Source of the DNA: CAKSQF01 sp963628435
GTDB lineage: Bacteria; Bacillota; Clostridia; Oscillospirales; CAG-272
Direction of reading: 5' to 3'
NCBI GenBank assembly: GCA_963628435.1
Contig: CAVGEY010000018.1
Span: forward strand, 1 to 40,874
DNA: 40,874 nt
The notes beneath the pieces were generated by a model. That model ran no database searches. It saw only the letters and a list, made by a program, of their open reading frames with translations, and had not been told where the DNA came from. The position numbers and the translations under genes were made by a program. The first letter of the stretch is position 1. Every line of letters starts with the position of its first letter. Of this stretch, positions 23,007-32,028 are shown one piece after another.

Positions 23007-23035
23007 AGTATAGCATTTCATAACCTCGATAGCAA
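23007..23035 (-). promoter_or_regulatory. probable promoter of rqcP-divIC
   Basis: On the minus strand TTGCTA (23030-23035), 17-nt spacer, TATACT (23007-23012), about 25 nt before the rqcP ATG. Confidence 0.55.
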
Positions 23036-23055
23036 TATAGAACTATGTAAAATAA

Positions 23056-23074
23056 TGTTAACTTTCTGTTAACA
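23056..23074 (-). terminator. weak hairpin after the nucleoside-kinase-like gene
   Basis: TGTTAAC (23056-23062) and GTTAACA (23068-23074), 7-bp stem with a 5-nt loop; on the minus strand followed by TTATTTTA. It may be the end of the cdaA operon. Confidence 0.4.
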
Positions 23075-23087
23075 CGAATACAGGCCA

Positions 23088-24008
23088 TTATTTACCTATA
23101 AATTCGCGAAAAAGAGAATTTTTCGGAATATAATCCGGAGAAATTGGTTCTATATTTTCAAACAGTTCATAAAGTTCGTAAGTTTTATACCTATATATAC
23201 TGTCCTCGGGAATTGTCGAGACTACGTTCAAAAGGTCATTTTTAATAGCAGATAATTCGTATCCGAGCGCAGAGTTGATTTTTATATCGACATTATCCGA
23301 AAAAGGCAGTATATGTTTATCTTCATTTTCTACAACACTTTCCCATAAATATATGGAAAACATAGGCGGCGAATTTCTGAACTTGAAATCTCTGACAATG
23401 CGCCTGAAAAAACGGATATTTCTCGGTGATATTGTTTTATCTCCGATATTAAATTCACTGTCGACAGATGCATAAATCGAAAGCGATTTTATATTTTTGA
23501 AAAGTTCGGTAAATTCAGGATACAGCGTCTGTATCCCCTCAAATATTATTATATCATCATTTTCAAGTACGAAATCTTTTGATTCGGAATAACGCTTTCC
23601 TATATTGAAATTGTAAAGCGGCAGTTTGGCTGCTTTACCGCTATATATATCCGACAGAAATTCTTCAAGAAGATCAAAATCAAGCGCACTCGGACTGTCA
23701 TAATCAATATCGCCGACATATTCATTCAGATTTCTGTCTAAGTCTTCCCTTTCCTTAAAGAAATCATCTATCGATACCAGTTTAGCATGTTTCCCCGACT
23801 TCTCGATTAATTTAATAAGATTTTCGCAGATGGTGGTTTTTCCGGAACATGTAGGACCACTCAACATTATCGTATTTACATCATTTAAGGTTGAAATTGT
23901 CCTTCGGAGATTTTCAATCTGCTCCTCAAATTCACGCTCGCACTTTTCTACTAATGTCTTTTTTTCAACCTCGCTGTCAAATTTACATTTAACATTCAGG
24001 CATTTCAT
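23088..24008 (-). CDS. uridine kinase-like (nucleoside kinase family) P-loop protein
   Basis: A 306-residue protein of the phosphoribulokinase/uridine kinase family: P-loop GPTCSGKTTIC near residue 50, the substrate-site segment VSIDDFFKEREDLDRN near 80, IIFEGIQTLYPEF (Walker B-like) near 155, RRIVRDFKFR near 205, and the C-terminal IPKNSLFREFIG. These match the clostridial 'nucleoside kinase', which is normally about 550 residues with TGS and ThrRS-like second domains before the kinase. Here only ~45 residues precede the P-loop, so the RNA-binding-like front half is missing. ATG at 24008 follows GGGAG. It is the last gene of the run from cdaA. Confidence 0.82.
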   Translation of the reverse strand: MKCLNVKCKFDSEVEKKTLVEKCEREFEEQIENLRRTISTLNDVNTIMLSGPTCSGKTTICENLIKLIEKSGKHAKLVSIDDFFKEREDLDRNLNEYVGDIDYDSPSALDFDLLEEFLSDIYSGKAAKLPLYNFNIGKRYSESKDFVLENDDIIIFEGIQTLYPEFTELFKNIKSLSIYASVDSEFNIGDKTISPRNIRFFRRIVRDFKFRNSPPMFSIYLWESVVENEDKHILPFSDNVDIKINSALGYELSAIKNDLLNVVSTIPEDSIYRYKTYELYELFENIEPISPDYIPKNSLFREFIGK

Positions 24009-24048
24009 CAAAGTACTCCCACTAAGTTTTAATTATATCGATATATAA

Positions 24049-25530
24049 TCATTCATTTGCCGAAAAAAAGGAATCAACTTTTTGATTATATTCAAGTCTG
24101 AATTTTTCTTCCCCGTCTTCGGAAAGATATTCATACGGATATTTATCCATAAATATTCTGAGCATTCTGTTATTGTCTCTGTCAACAAGCTTGGTCACCG
24201 CGCCTGCTCCGACTGCAAAAATATGATGTACCTCTTCCATGATGTATATATTATAGAGCCCCTCTGTTCCCGGCTTGGCAAAACCGACATTTTCAAGATT
24301 CGAAACAGAATTTTTCTGTCTGTACAAATAATACGGAACATAACCGTTTGATTTTGCACGAAGCTGCGAGTAATCAACCGATTTCTGAACATCTCCGCCG
24401 GCACTGGTATAAATACCGTCGGAATGAGCAAGGTCTGCGGCTTTTTTTACACAAAATGTATGAACGGTAATATTATCTGGTGCAAGCTTTACTATATTGT
24501 CCATTGTCTTAACAAAAGAACGATGGCTGTCACCCGGAAGTCCTACTATTAAATCGGTATTGATATTCTTTATTCCCGATGCTCTGGCAATTTCGAAACT
24601 TCTGTAAAAATCGTCAACCGTATGAAATCTTCCGATTTCCCTTAAAACATCTTCATTTAGTGTCTGTGGATTTATACTGATGCGTGTAACACCGTTTGCC
24701 ACTGCAACGGCAAGCTTCTCCGAAGTTATTGTGTCCGGTCTTCCGGCTTCAAGAGAAAATTCATCAAGAGAAAAAGGATCAATATATTCACCGATTTTAT
24801 CGAAAATCAATGAAAGTTCCTCGGCAGTTAGTGTTGTCGGCGTGCCTCCGCCTATATATATGGTTTTAAGAGTCAGATTGTGTTTTTTTATCTGAGCAAA
24901 AACAACATCGAGGTCGCGAAGAAGCCGCTCGATGTAATCGGGGATCATCGAAAGAAGTCTTTTGGTAGCGAACGAAACAAAAGAACAATAAGCACATCTT
25001 GTCGGGCAAAAAGGTATTGATATATATAGTGAGCAAGAATTCTTATCGAGTCTGTCAATTATTTTCTGCTCATTTATGGTTATACTTGTAAGGATTGCAG
25101 CTTTTTTCGGGTAAAGGAAATATTCATCACGAAGTATTTTTCTGGTCTTGGCGGCGTCACCCGTCTGAGCATAAATCTGTCTTGCAATTTTCGAGGGGCG
25201 GATTCCGGTCAAAATTCCCCATGCGGGCGTATATCCGAAAAACTGCTCACCTGCGGCAAACACCGCTTTACCGACTGCGATTTTCTGAACTTTTATTGCC
25301 GTCCTCGAAGTTTTGTATTTTTCGGTTACATCCGCGAAGGCATGTTGTTCGCCTATTTTTATTTCCGCATGAGCAGTCGCTCCTCCGTCTGATTCGGTCA
25401 GATTAACCGTAACAACCGGAGTTTCGTCTGTAACTTCCTCATTTTCGGAAAATTTAGATCCGGGAAAATAGAGCAGACAGAGTGATTGCAAATAGTATTT
25501 ACTTATATTATCGGAGCAAATAAGTTTCAT
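24049..25530 (-). CDS. hemZ: coproporphyrinogen III dehydrogenase-like radical SAM protein HemZ
   Basis: A 493-residue protein whose radical SAM cluster motif CPTRCAYC (CX3CX2C) lies near residue 183 after an N-terminal HemZ-specific region of about 170 residues. The SAM-binding GGGTPTTL and the motif ISINPQTLNEDVLREIGR follow. HemZ belongs to the oxygen-independent coproporphyrinogen oxidase superfamily; its substrate is not settled, and no other heme genes are here. ATG at 25530 gives the usual MKLICSDN-type start; the frame is open 18 codons earlier, but those overlap dtd. The Shine-Dalgarno sequence is weak, 13 nt separate it from dtd, and coupling is likely. Confidence 0.88.
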   Translation of the reverse strand: MKLICSDNISKYYLQSLCLLYFPGSKFSENEEVTDETPVVTVNLTESDGGATAHAEIKIGEQHAFADVTEKYKTSRTAIKVQKIAVGKAVFAAGEQFFGYTPAWGILTGIRPSKIARQIYAQTGDAAKTRKILRDEYFLYPKKAAILTSITINEQKIIDRLDKNSCSLYISIPFCPTRCAYCSFVSFATKRLLSMIPDYIERLLRDLDVVFAQIKKHNLTLKTIYIGGGTPTTLTAEELSLIFDKIGEYIDPFSLDEFSLEAGRPDTITSEKLAVAVANGVTRISINPQTLNEDVLREIGRFHTVDDFYRSFEIARASGIKNINTDLIVGLPGDSHRSFVKTMDNIVKLAPDNITVHTFCVKKAADLAHSDGIYTSAGGDVQKSVDYSQLRAKSNGYVPYYLYRQKNSVSNLENVGFAKPGTEGLYNIYIMEEVHHIFAVGAGAVTKLVDRDNNRMLRIFMDKYPYEYLSEDGEEKFRLEYNQKVDSFFSANE

Positions 25531-25543
25531 ATTTATCACATTT

Positions 25544-26008
25544 TCATTGTTTTTTTGTTTTAAGAATATTACTGTCCATAACAATTGTAACAGGACCGTC
25601 GTTAAATATTTCGAACATCATATCTGCGCCGAAAACTCCGCGACCAACTTCTTTTCCGAGAATCGATGACAGTTTGTCGGCAAAATACTTATAAAGAGGT
25701 TCGGCAATATTCGGAGATTCGGCGCCGAAAAAATCCGGTCTGTTTCCGTGTTTATAGTTTGCAAGAAGTGTAAACTGCGATACTACAACCGCTGAGCCGC
25801 CTATATCCATAACCGACAAATTCATCTTATCGTCTGCATCCTTGAAGATGCGGAGCTTGGCAATCTTTTCGGCAAGCAAATCGGCATCTTTTTCGGAGTC
25901 ACCCACAGCAACTCCCAAAAGTATTGCAAGTCCCCGATCGCATTCTCCGGTTATCTGCCCGTCAACCTTAACGCAGGCAGATTTTACTCTTTGAACAACC
26001 GCAATCAT
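25544..26008 (-). CDS. dtd: D-aminoacyl-tRNA deacylase
   Basis: A 154-residue protein of standard length. It removes D-amino acids (and Gly from tRNA-Ala) mischarged onto tRNA. Family motifs: MIAVVQRVKSACVKVDG at the N-terminus, VVVSQFTLLANYKHGNRPDF (the SQFTL motif), and the cross-subunit Gly-cisPro motif NDGPVT near residue 139. Its ATG overlaps the stop of the rel gene (ATGA), with AGAGGT upstream: the rel-dtd pair is conserved across Firmicutes. Confidence 0.97.
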   Translation of the reverse strand: MIAVVQRVKSACVKVDGQITGECDRGLAILLGVAVGDSEKDADLLAEKIAKLRIFKDADDKMNLSVMDIGGSAVVVSQFTLLANYKHGNRPDFFGAESPNIAEPLYKYFADKLSSILGKEVGRGVFGADMMFEIFNDGPVTIVMDSNILKTKKQ

Positions 26009-28212
26009 GTTGAATAACCTCTTCTTACCTCATTAACCTTCGGAATTATCGCAAGACGTGCCATAATAGCCTTAAAATGAGCAACATCTCGACAACCTAC
26101 AACAAGGTTTACCACAAGCATTCCGTCTTTTGTACGAGTATTTATTTGATGCAGAGCCACCCTCATATCGGCAAGCGTAGATGTTATATTCGCGAGTAAC
26201 ATCATATCATTTTCGGCGAATATCTGCACATAGGCCTCATAGGTGCCGCCTGCAGACTGACCGGCTGATTTTACAGCACCGTCACCCCAAGCGGCAGTTA
26301 CAAATCTGTCTCTGTTTTCTTCTTTTTCAAGTCCGGATCTGACATTCGGGCAATCGCGTTTATGTATTGATATACCGAACCCTTTTGTTATAAATCCGAC
26401 AATATCATCGCCCGGAAGCGGATTACAGCATTTTGCGAATTTGACCTCGCAACCATCAACGCCGTCTACAACAACACCGCTCGAATTTTTCTTTGCATGA
26501 GGTTTTGTTGTAATCTGATCAACTGCGATAGGAGCGGTAGGCTCTTCGGGCTTAATAAGTCTGTCGAATTCATCGTGCAGCCTTATCGCGACTTTAGATA
26601 CGGTAAGTCCACCGTAACCTATTGTACTGTAAAGATCGTCGGCTTCGTGAAATCCCATTCTTGTTGCAACATTGTTTACAATAAGGTCCATTTGAGCGGT
26701 GGTATATTCTCTGCCGAATTTTGAAATTTCCTTTTCGATTTCGGCCTTACCGACAGCAATATTTTCAGATCGTTTTTCCTTTTTGAACCACTGTCTGATT
26801 TTATTGCGTGCTTCACTTGTCTTGACAATATTGAGCCAGTCTCTGGATGGGCCTTTTGATGCTGATGATGTCAGTATTTCGGCAATTTCACCGTTCTGCA
26901 AGGTACGGTCGATCGGAGTAATCATTCCGTTTACTTTTGCCCCGATCATTCTGTTCCCTACCTGAGAATGTATGGCATAAGCGAAATCTATAAGTGTTGC
27001 TCCTGTCGGAAGACTAATAACATCGCCTTTCGGTGTGAAAACAAATATTTCATCTTGGAATATATCCACCTTAAGAGCACGCATAAATTCGTCATGATCG
27101 CGCGTATCGCCTTCGGCTTCAATGAGCTTTGCAATCCATTGAAGTCTGCGGTCAATTTCTCCGTCGGCATGATCTCCGGATTTATATTTCCAATGGGCGG
27201 CAACACCGAATTCGGCAATTTGATGCATTTTCTCGGTCCTGATCTGAACTTCAAACGGTATACCTTCCTTACCTATAACCGTTGTATGAAGTGACTGATA
27301 CATATTCGGTTTCGGAGTGGAAATATAATCCTTAAATCTGCCCGGAATTGATTTGAAAGTATCATGGATAATGCCGAGTGCGGTATAACATTCAAGCTCG
27401 GTTTTAGTAATTATTCTGACCGCGTAAAAGTCGTATATTTCATCCAGAGATTTATGCTGATTATACATTTTGAAATATATTGAATATACGCTCTTGATTC
27501 TGCCGTCAACAGTAAATGAAAATCCGTTTTCTTTAAGTTTTTCGGTTATCTCTGATTTAATATTATTTATGAAATCCCGGTTTTTCCCGTATCTTTTTTC
27601 GATATCGCCTTTAACTTCGGCATATCCGATAGGATCGAGGTAAGAAAGCGACAAATTCTCAAGTTCTGTTTTAATTCTCTGAATACCGAGTCTATGAGCC
27701 AGCGGTGCATACACATGCATTGTTTCAAGTGCGGTAATTCTGCGTTTTTCGTCCTCTTTTGCAGAAAGTGTACGCATATTATGCAGTCTGTCGCAGAGTT
27801 TAATAAAAATAACACGTACATCCTTGGACATTGCCATAAACATTTTTCGCAGATTTTCCATCTGCTGTTCTTCTTTATCCTCAAATGGAATATGAACAAG
27901 TTTGGTAAGTCCATCGACAAGCAGAGATACATCTACTCCGAACTCTTTTTTTATTGTTTCGATACTGACATTACAGTCTTCAACAGTGTCGTGAAGTAGA
28001 GCCGCACAAATTGAGTCGGTATCCAGTTCGAGAGAGGCAACAATTTCGGCAACAGCGACGGGATGAGTAATATACGGTTCTCCGGAAACACGGAATTGTC
28101 CATCATGCATCCGTGAGGCAAAATCGTATGCCCGTTCTATCTTTTCAATATCATACGTCATATTATGATTTTCGGATATGATACTGAAAAGTTTATCGAG
28201 ATTCGTATTCAC
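26005..28212 (-). CDS. relA: bifunctional (p)ppGpp synthetase/hydrolase (RelA/SpoT family)
   Basis: A 735-residue long Rel protein. Domains in order: HD hydrolase with the HD pair in LLHDTVEDC (about 72-80) and KLCDRLHNMRT (about 137-147); synthetase with SVYSIYFKMYNQHKSLDEIYDF style motifs (about 235-260) and YQSLHTTVIG; TGS (VFTPKGDVISLPTGATLIDFAYAIH, about 395); zinc-finger region with FAKCCNPLPGDDIVGFI; C-terminal ACT. All catalytic motifs appear intact, so it should both make and break the stringent-response alarmone at the ribosome. Start is GTG at 28212 with AGAGGTG upstream. It overlaps dtd by 4 nt and lies 26 nt after recJ. Confidence 0.96.
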   Translation of the reverse strand: MNTNLDKLFSIISENHNMTYDIEKIERAYDFASRMHDGQFRVSGEPYITHPVAVAEIVASLELDTDSICAALLHDTVEDCNVSIETIKKEFGVDVSLLVDGLTKLVHIPFEDKEEQQMENLRKMFMAMSKDVRVIFIKLCDRLHNMRTLSAKEDEKRRITALETMHVYAPLAHRLGIQRIKTELENLSLSYLDPIGYAEVKGDIEKRYGKNRDFINNIKSEITEKLKENGFSFTVDGRIKSVYSIYFKMYNQHKSLDEIYDFYAVRIITKTELECYTALGIIHDTFKSIPGRFKDYISTPKPNMYQSLHTTVIGKEGIPFEVQIRTEKMHQIAEFGVAAHWKYKSGDHADGEIDRRLQWIAKLIEAEGDTRDHDEFMRALKVDIFQDEIFVFTPKGDVISLPTGATLIDFAYAIHSQVGNRMIGAKVNGMITPIDRTLQNGEIAEILTSSASKGPSRDWLNIVKTSEARNKIRQWFKKEKRSENIAVGKAEIEKEISKFGREYTTAQMDLIVNNVATRMGFHEADDLYSTIGYGGLTVSKVAIRLHDEFDRLIKPEEPTAPIAVDQITTKPHAKKNSSGVVVDGVDGCEVKFAKCCNPLPGDDIVGFITKGFGISIHKRDCPNVRSGLEKEENRDRFVTAAWGDGAVKSAGQSAGGTYEAYVQIFAENDMMLLANITSTLADMRVALHQINTRTKDGMLVVNLVVGCRDVAHFKAIMARLAIIPKVNEVRRGYST

Positions 28213-28238
28213 ACATTCACACCTCTTTTAATAAGTAA

Positions 28239-30356
28239 TCAGTCAACAAGATTATTAAGCAGATTTATATATATCGGTGATTCGGTAAGATTAACCTTGG
28301 CATGCATCGAATTTATTACGAATACGGCATTTTCGTAATTTAGACCGCCTTTTTCAATCGAAATAAGTCCGCGCTCTATAAGTATTTCCAAAATCAGATG
28401 CATTTTAACATAGCCGATACCGTCAAGTTCGTTAATCATATTGCGTATGCTTATATATCTGTCGGTTGATGAGTCTATATGATGTTTCAAATAATTATAA
28501 ACCGCAACAAAATTATCTCTTTGAGGGACTATGTTGTCATCTTTTGAAAAGCTGCTGCCGATTTTGATATTGGCAAGCAGTTCAACATCTGATGACAATA
28601 TTTCGTAGTTGCTGTGTCTGAAATCGGATGCAATAAGCTGGACAGATTTATAACCTCTGAACTCGTTAACCGACATTTGAAAAACAATATCAATTTCATC
28701 GTTATATACGATGTCGAGGGTTTCTCTCTTATTGCCGAAGAGCAAAACGGAAAAAGCATCGGTCCCCTTTTTGACCGTCAGTTTGGTATGTTTTCCCGCA
28801 AGTTCGGTAATTTCTGTTACTCGAACGTGACGAAGTAAGAAAAGCGGCATAGGATTACCCGAGCCATACGGTTCAAGCATTTGAAGTTGTTCAGCCTGCT
28901 CTATTGTAATTTCGGGAGCGAATGTTTCACACTCTATTTCAAGCTCGGGGATGAAAGCAGCCCCGTTTGAAGATGCCGAAACAGACCCTTTTATCTTTTT
29001 ACAGAATGCATCAAAATTTTTGCGTTCGATGGTAAGTCCTGCGGCAAGTTCATGACCGCCGAATTTGGCAAGAAGTTCGGAACAATCTTTGAGTTTATCA
29101 AAAAGGTTTACGCCTTTTATCGATCTTCCGGAGCCTTTTCCTATATCTCCGTCAAAAGAGATAAGTATTGACGGAAGTCCGTATTTCTCGGTGATTCTCG
29201 AAGAAACAATTCCGATTACACCGCTGTTCCACCCTTCGCCTGCGAGAATAATAATGCCGTCCTTATCTTTATTATCATGCTCAATCATTTTAACAGCCTG
29301 CTCGGCTATATGATTTTCCTCTTCCTGTCTCTTGCGGTTAATATCACAGAGATGTGCGGCAATTTCTCTTGTTCTTTTAGTATTATCACTTAGAAAAAGT
29401 TCTACGGCAAGAGAAGCATGTTCCATTCTGCCGGCAGCGTTAATTCTCGGAGCAAGTGTATATCCGATCATTGATGAATTAACTTTTTTAATTTGTGATA
29501 TTTCACCGTTTGATTTACGATATGCTTCTTCAAGAAGCATTTTAATCGCAGGTCTCGGACAATCGTTGATATATTTTAGGCCCATACTTACAAAAAGACG
29601 ATTTTCATCAAAAAGCGGCATTACATCCGCAACCGTTCCGAGAGCTACAAGATCGCAATAGCGTTTGCACAAATCGGAAAGATAGTCCTCACCGTCGGGC
29701 AAACGGCTCATTTCCATCGCGGAAACAAGCTTAAACGCAACTCCCACACCTGCAAGCGATTTGAACGGATATTTGTTATCATCATCCTTACGCATCGGAT
29801 TAACAACAGCCACGGCACTCGGAATTTCGGCCTTACATTCATGATGATCTGTAATCACAAAATCAAGTCCGAGTTCATTGGCATATTTGATTTCGTCAAT
29901 CGCAGTAACGCCTGTATCAACTGTTATGACAAGACCGGTATTTTCGTCTGCAAATTTTTTGATCGCATCACGATTTATACCGTATCCTTCGTCAACACGT
30001 CCCGGTATATAGTAAGATAAATTTTTTACTCCCCTATCTTTCAGATATAAAAAAAGAAGAACGGTTGATGTTACACCGTCAACATCATAATCGCCGTATA
30101 TAACGATTTTTTCTTCAGATGCAATTGCAGATTCAACCCGTTTTACCGCTTTATCCATATCAACAAGCAGAAAAGGATTGTAGAATCTGTTATCGGCAAA
30201 CGAAAGGAATCGATAAGCTTCATCGTAATCCGAAAGCCCCCTCAATGACAATAAGCGTGCCGTAAGAGGAGTTATGGAAAGTCGTTCGGCAAGATTGAGA
30301 AGGTTCTTATCGATAATCTGCTCCTCTGATTTGATTTTCCACTTTTTCTTTGGCAT
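28239..30356 (-). CDS. recJ: single-stranded-DNA-specific exonuclease RecJ
   Basis: A 705-residue 5'-3' exonuclease of DNA repair and recombination. DHH-family metal motifs: IYGDYDVDGVTST near residue 90, VITVDTGV near 150, and ITDHHE near 170; DHHA1 substrate-binding residues appear in GKGSGRSIKGVNLF and KFGGHELAAGLT (about 410-445), and an OB-like C-terminal domain follows. ATG at 30356 is chosen over an upstream TTG because the AAAGGA between them is the ribosome site. It lies 34 nt after the FAD oxidoreductase gene. Confidence 0.95.
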   Translation of the reverse strand: MPKKKWKIKSEEQIIDKNLLNLAERLSITPLTARLLSLRGLSDYDEAYRFLSFADNRFYNPFLLVDMDKAVKRVESAIASEEKIVIYGDYDVDGVTSTVLLFLYLKDRGVKNLSYYIPGRVDEGYGINRDAIKKFADENTGLVITVDTGVTAIDEIKYANELGLDFVITDHHECKAEIPSAVAVVNPMRKDDDNKYPFKSLAGVGVAFKLVSAMEMSRLPDGEDYLSDLCKRYCDLVALGTVADVMPLFDENRLFVSMGLKYINDCPRPAIKMLLEEAYRKSNGEISQIKKVNSSMIGYTLAPRINAAGRMEHASLAVELFLSDNTKRTREIAAHLCDINRKRQEEENHIAEQAVKMIEHDNKDKDGIIILAGEGWNSGVIGIVSSRITEKYGLPSILISFDGDIGKGSGRSIKGVNLFDKLKDCSELLAKFGGHELAAGLTIERKNFDAFCKKIKGSVSASSNGAAFIPELEIECETFAPEITIEQAEQLQMLEPYGSGNPMPLFLLRHVRVTEITELAGKHTKLTVKKGTDAFSVLLFGNKRETLDIVYNDEIDIVFQMSVNEFRGYKSVQLIASDFRHSNYEILSSDVELLANIKIGSSFSKDDNIVPQRDNFVAVYNYLKHHIDSSTDRYISIRNMINELDGIGYVKMHLILEILIERGLISIEKGGLNYENAVFVINSMHAKVNLTESPIYINLLNNLVD

Positions 30357-30390
30357 ATTGCCATATCCTTTCAAAATTTTTAATGAGAAA

Positions 30391-32028
30391 TTAACGCGGC
30401 AAGTCGTATTTTTTCATAATGCGAAGTGCACAGTTAACCCCGTCAACTGCCGCCGAAGTTATTCCGCCCGCATATCCGGCTCCCTCACCGCATGGGTAAA
30501 TACCAACATGTCCGACAGCTGTCATTTCATCTGTGCGAAGAATGCGAATCGGTGCGGATGTTCTTGTTTCAGGGCCGGTCAATATTGCATCCTCACAATC
30601 AAATCCGTCAATTTTCTTTGCAAAGTCGGCGATACCGACTTCAAGCATAGAAGATACAAAATTAGGGAAAAGCTCATGCAAATCGCATGGAGTAACTCTA
30701 TCGCCACCCATATAAGTCGGCTTCACATCGCCGATAGATTTTGTGCTTCTTTTACTTAAGAAGTCTCCTACCGTCTGCATAGGAGCATTATAGTTTTTAC
30801 CGCCGAGCAAAAAAGCTTTATTTTCTATTTTTCTGCAAAAATCCACTGCAGAATCAACGTCTTCTCCGTAATCTGCCGGAAACACCGAAACGGCTAATGC
30901 ACTATTGGCATTGACGCCGTCTCTCGCATGTTTGCTCATTCCGTTGGTAACAACTCCTCCGATTTCGGATGCTGCAGCAACAACTTCACCCCCGGGGCAC
31001 ATGCAAAAGCTGTAAACGCCGCGTTCTCCTACTCTCTTCGACAATGAATATTCCGCAGGCGGCAAAATGTCAGCATATCGTCCGTAAAGCGCATTATTGA
31101 TTTTTTCTTGAAGATGTTCTATCCTCACACCTACCGAAAAAGATTTCGGGTATATTTCAAAAGATTTTCTTTCAAGCATCTTATATGTATCACGGGAACT
31201 GTGTCCGATTGCCATAACAAGCAAATCGCAATCGATTTCCCCACGATTGGTTTTGATACCGTAAATGCTGCCGTCACTTTTACATTTAACATCCTCGAGC
31301 TTGGTATCAAAATAGACATTTCCACCACAACTCTCGATTTTTTTCAGAGCATTATCAACCACGCCTAAAAGAAGATCGGTTCCGATATGGGGTTTGGCCT
31401 GTATGCGGATTTCTTCGGGTGCACCGAGTTCAACAAATCGATTTATTACATACGAACATTTAGAATCATTGATTCTTGTCATAAGTTTTCCGTCCGAAAA
31501 AGTCCCCGCGCCGCCGGCGCCAAACTGAATATTGGACTCCGGATTTAGTATTCTCTCTTTATAAAATCGCTCTACCGATTTTCGCCGTGAATAAACATTT
31601 TCACCGCGTTCTATTACAATAGGACGATAACCGTTTTCGGCAAGAAGCAGCGCACAAAAAATTCCGCAGGGTCCGAATCCGACTATCACCGGACGTGCAT
31701 TAAGATGCTCATTTCCGTATTCGATTTTTATATCGTTATTCTGAAGTATGACCGCACCGATTTTTTCAAGGCTTTTCGCTTTCGGCCTTCCGAATATTTC
31801 GGCGGTCACTGAAAAAACATAATATATGCTGTCTTTTTTACGTGCATCTATCGATTTTTTTGCAATGCTTATGCTTTTCTCATCCGTTTTTATATTTTCT
31901 TTTTTCAGTATATGAAGAGCCTTCTCGATTGCTTCATTTTCCGGCGATGAACTGTCAACCGGAATTTTAATATTATGTAATATTATTTCGGATATATCAG
32001 TCACTGGTTTACTTTTAATCTGCGGCAT
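30391..32028 (-). CDS. FAD-dependent oxidoreductase (COG2509 family)
   Basis: A 545-residue flavoprotein. Its dinucleotide-binding motif GFGPCGIFCALLLAENG lies near residue 112, after an N-terminal domain of about 105 residues; FGAGGAGTFSDGKL (about 170) and the C-terminal GIYPCGEGAGYAGGITSA are typical of COG2509. The reaction is unknown. The start is uncertain: the ATG at 32028 overlaps cdaR by 14 bp and has no clear Shine-Dalgarno, so translation may be coupled; a GTG eight codons on is an alternative. It occupies the place where glmM follows cdaA-cdaR in Bacillus. Confidence 0.87.
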   Translation of the reverse strand: MPQIKSKPVTDISEIILHNIKIPVDSSSPENEAIEKALHILKKENIKTDEKSISIAKKSIDARKKDSIYYVFSVTAEIFGRPKAKSLEKIGAVILQNNDIKIEYGNEHLNARPVIVGFGPCGIFCALLLAENGYRPIVIERGENVYSRRKSVERFYKERILNPESNIQFGAGGAGTFSDGKLMTRINDSKCSYVINRFVELGAPEEIRIQAKPHIGTDLLLGVVDNALKKIESCGGNVYFDTKLEDVKCKSDGSIYGIKTNRGEIDCDLLVMAIGHSSRDTYKMLERKSFEIYPKSFSVGVRIEHLQEKINNALYGRYADILPPAEYSLSKRVGERGVYSFCMCPGGEVVAAASEIGGVVTNGMSKHARDGVNANSALAVSVFPADYGEDVDSAVDFCRKIENKAFLLGGKNYNAPMQTVGDFLSKRSTKSIGDVKPTYMGGDRVTPCDLHELFPNFVSSMLEVGIADFAKKIDGFDCEDAILTGPETRTSAPIRILRTDEMTAVGHVGIYPCGEGAGYAGGITSAAVDGVNCALRIMKKYDLPR

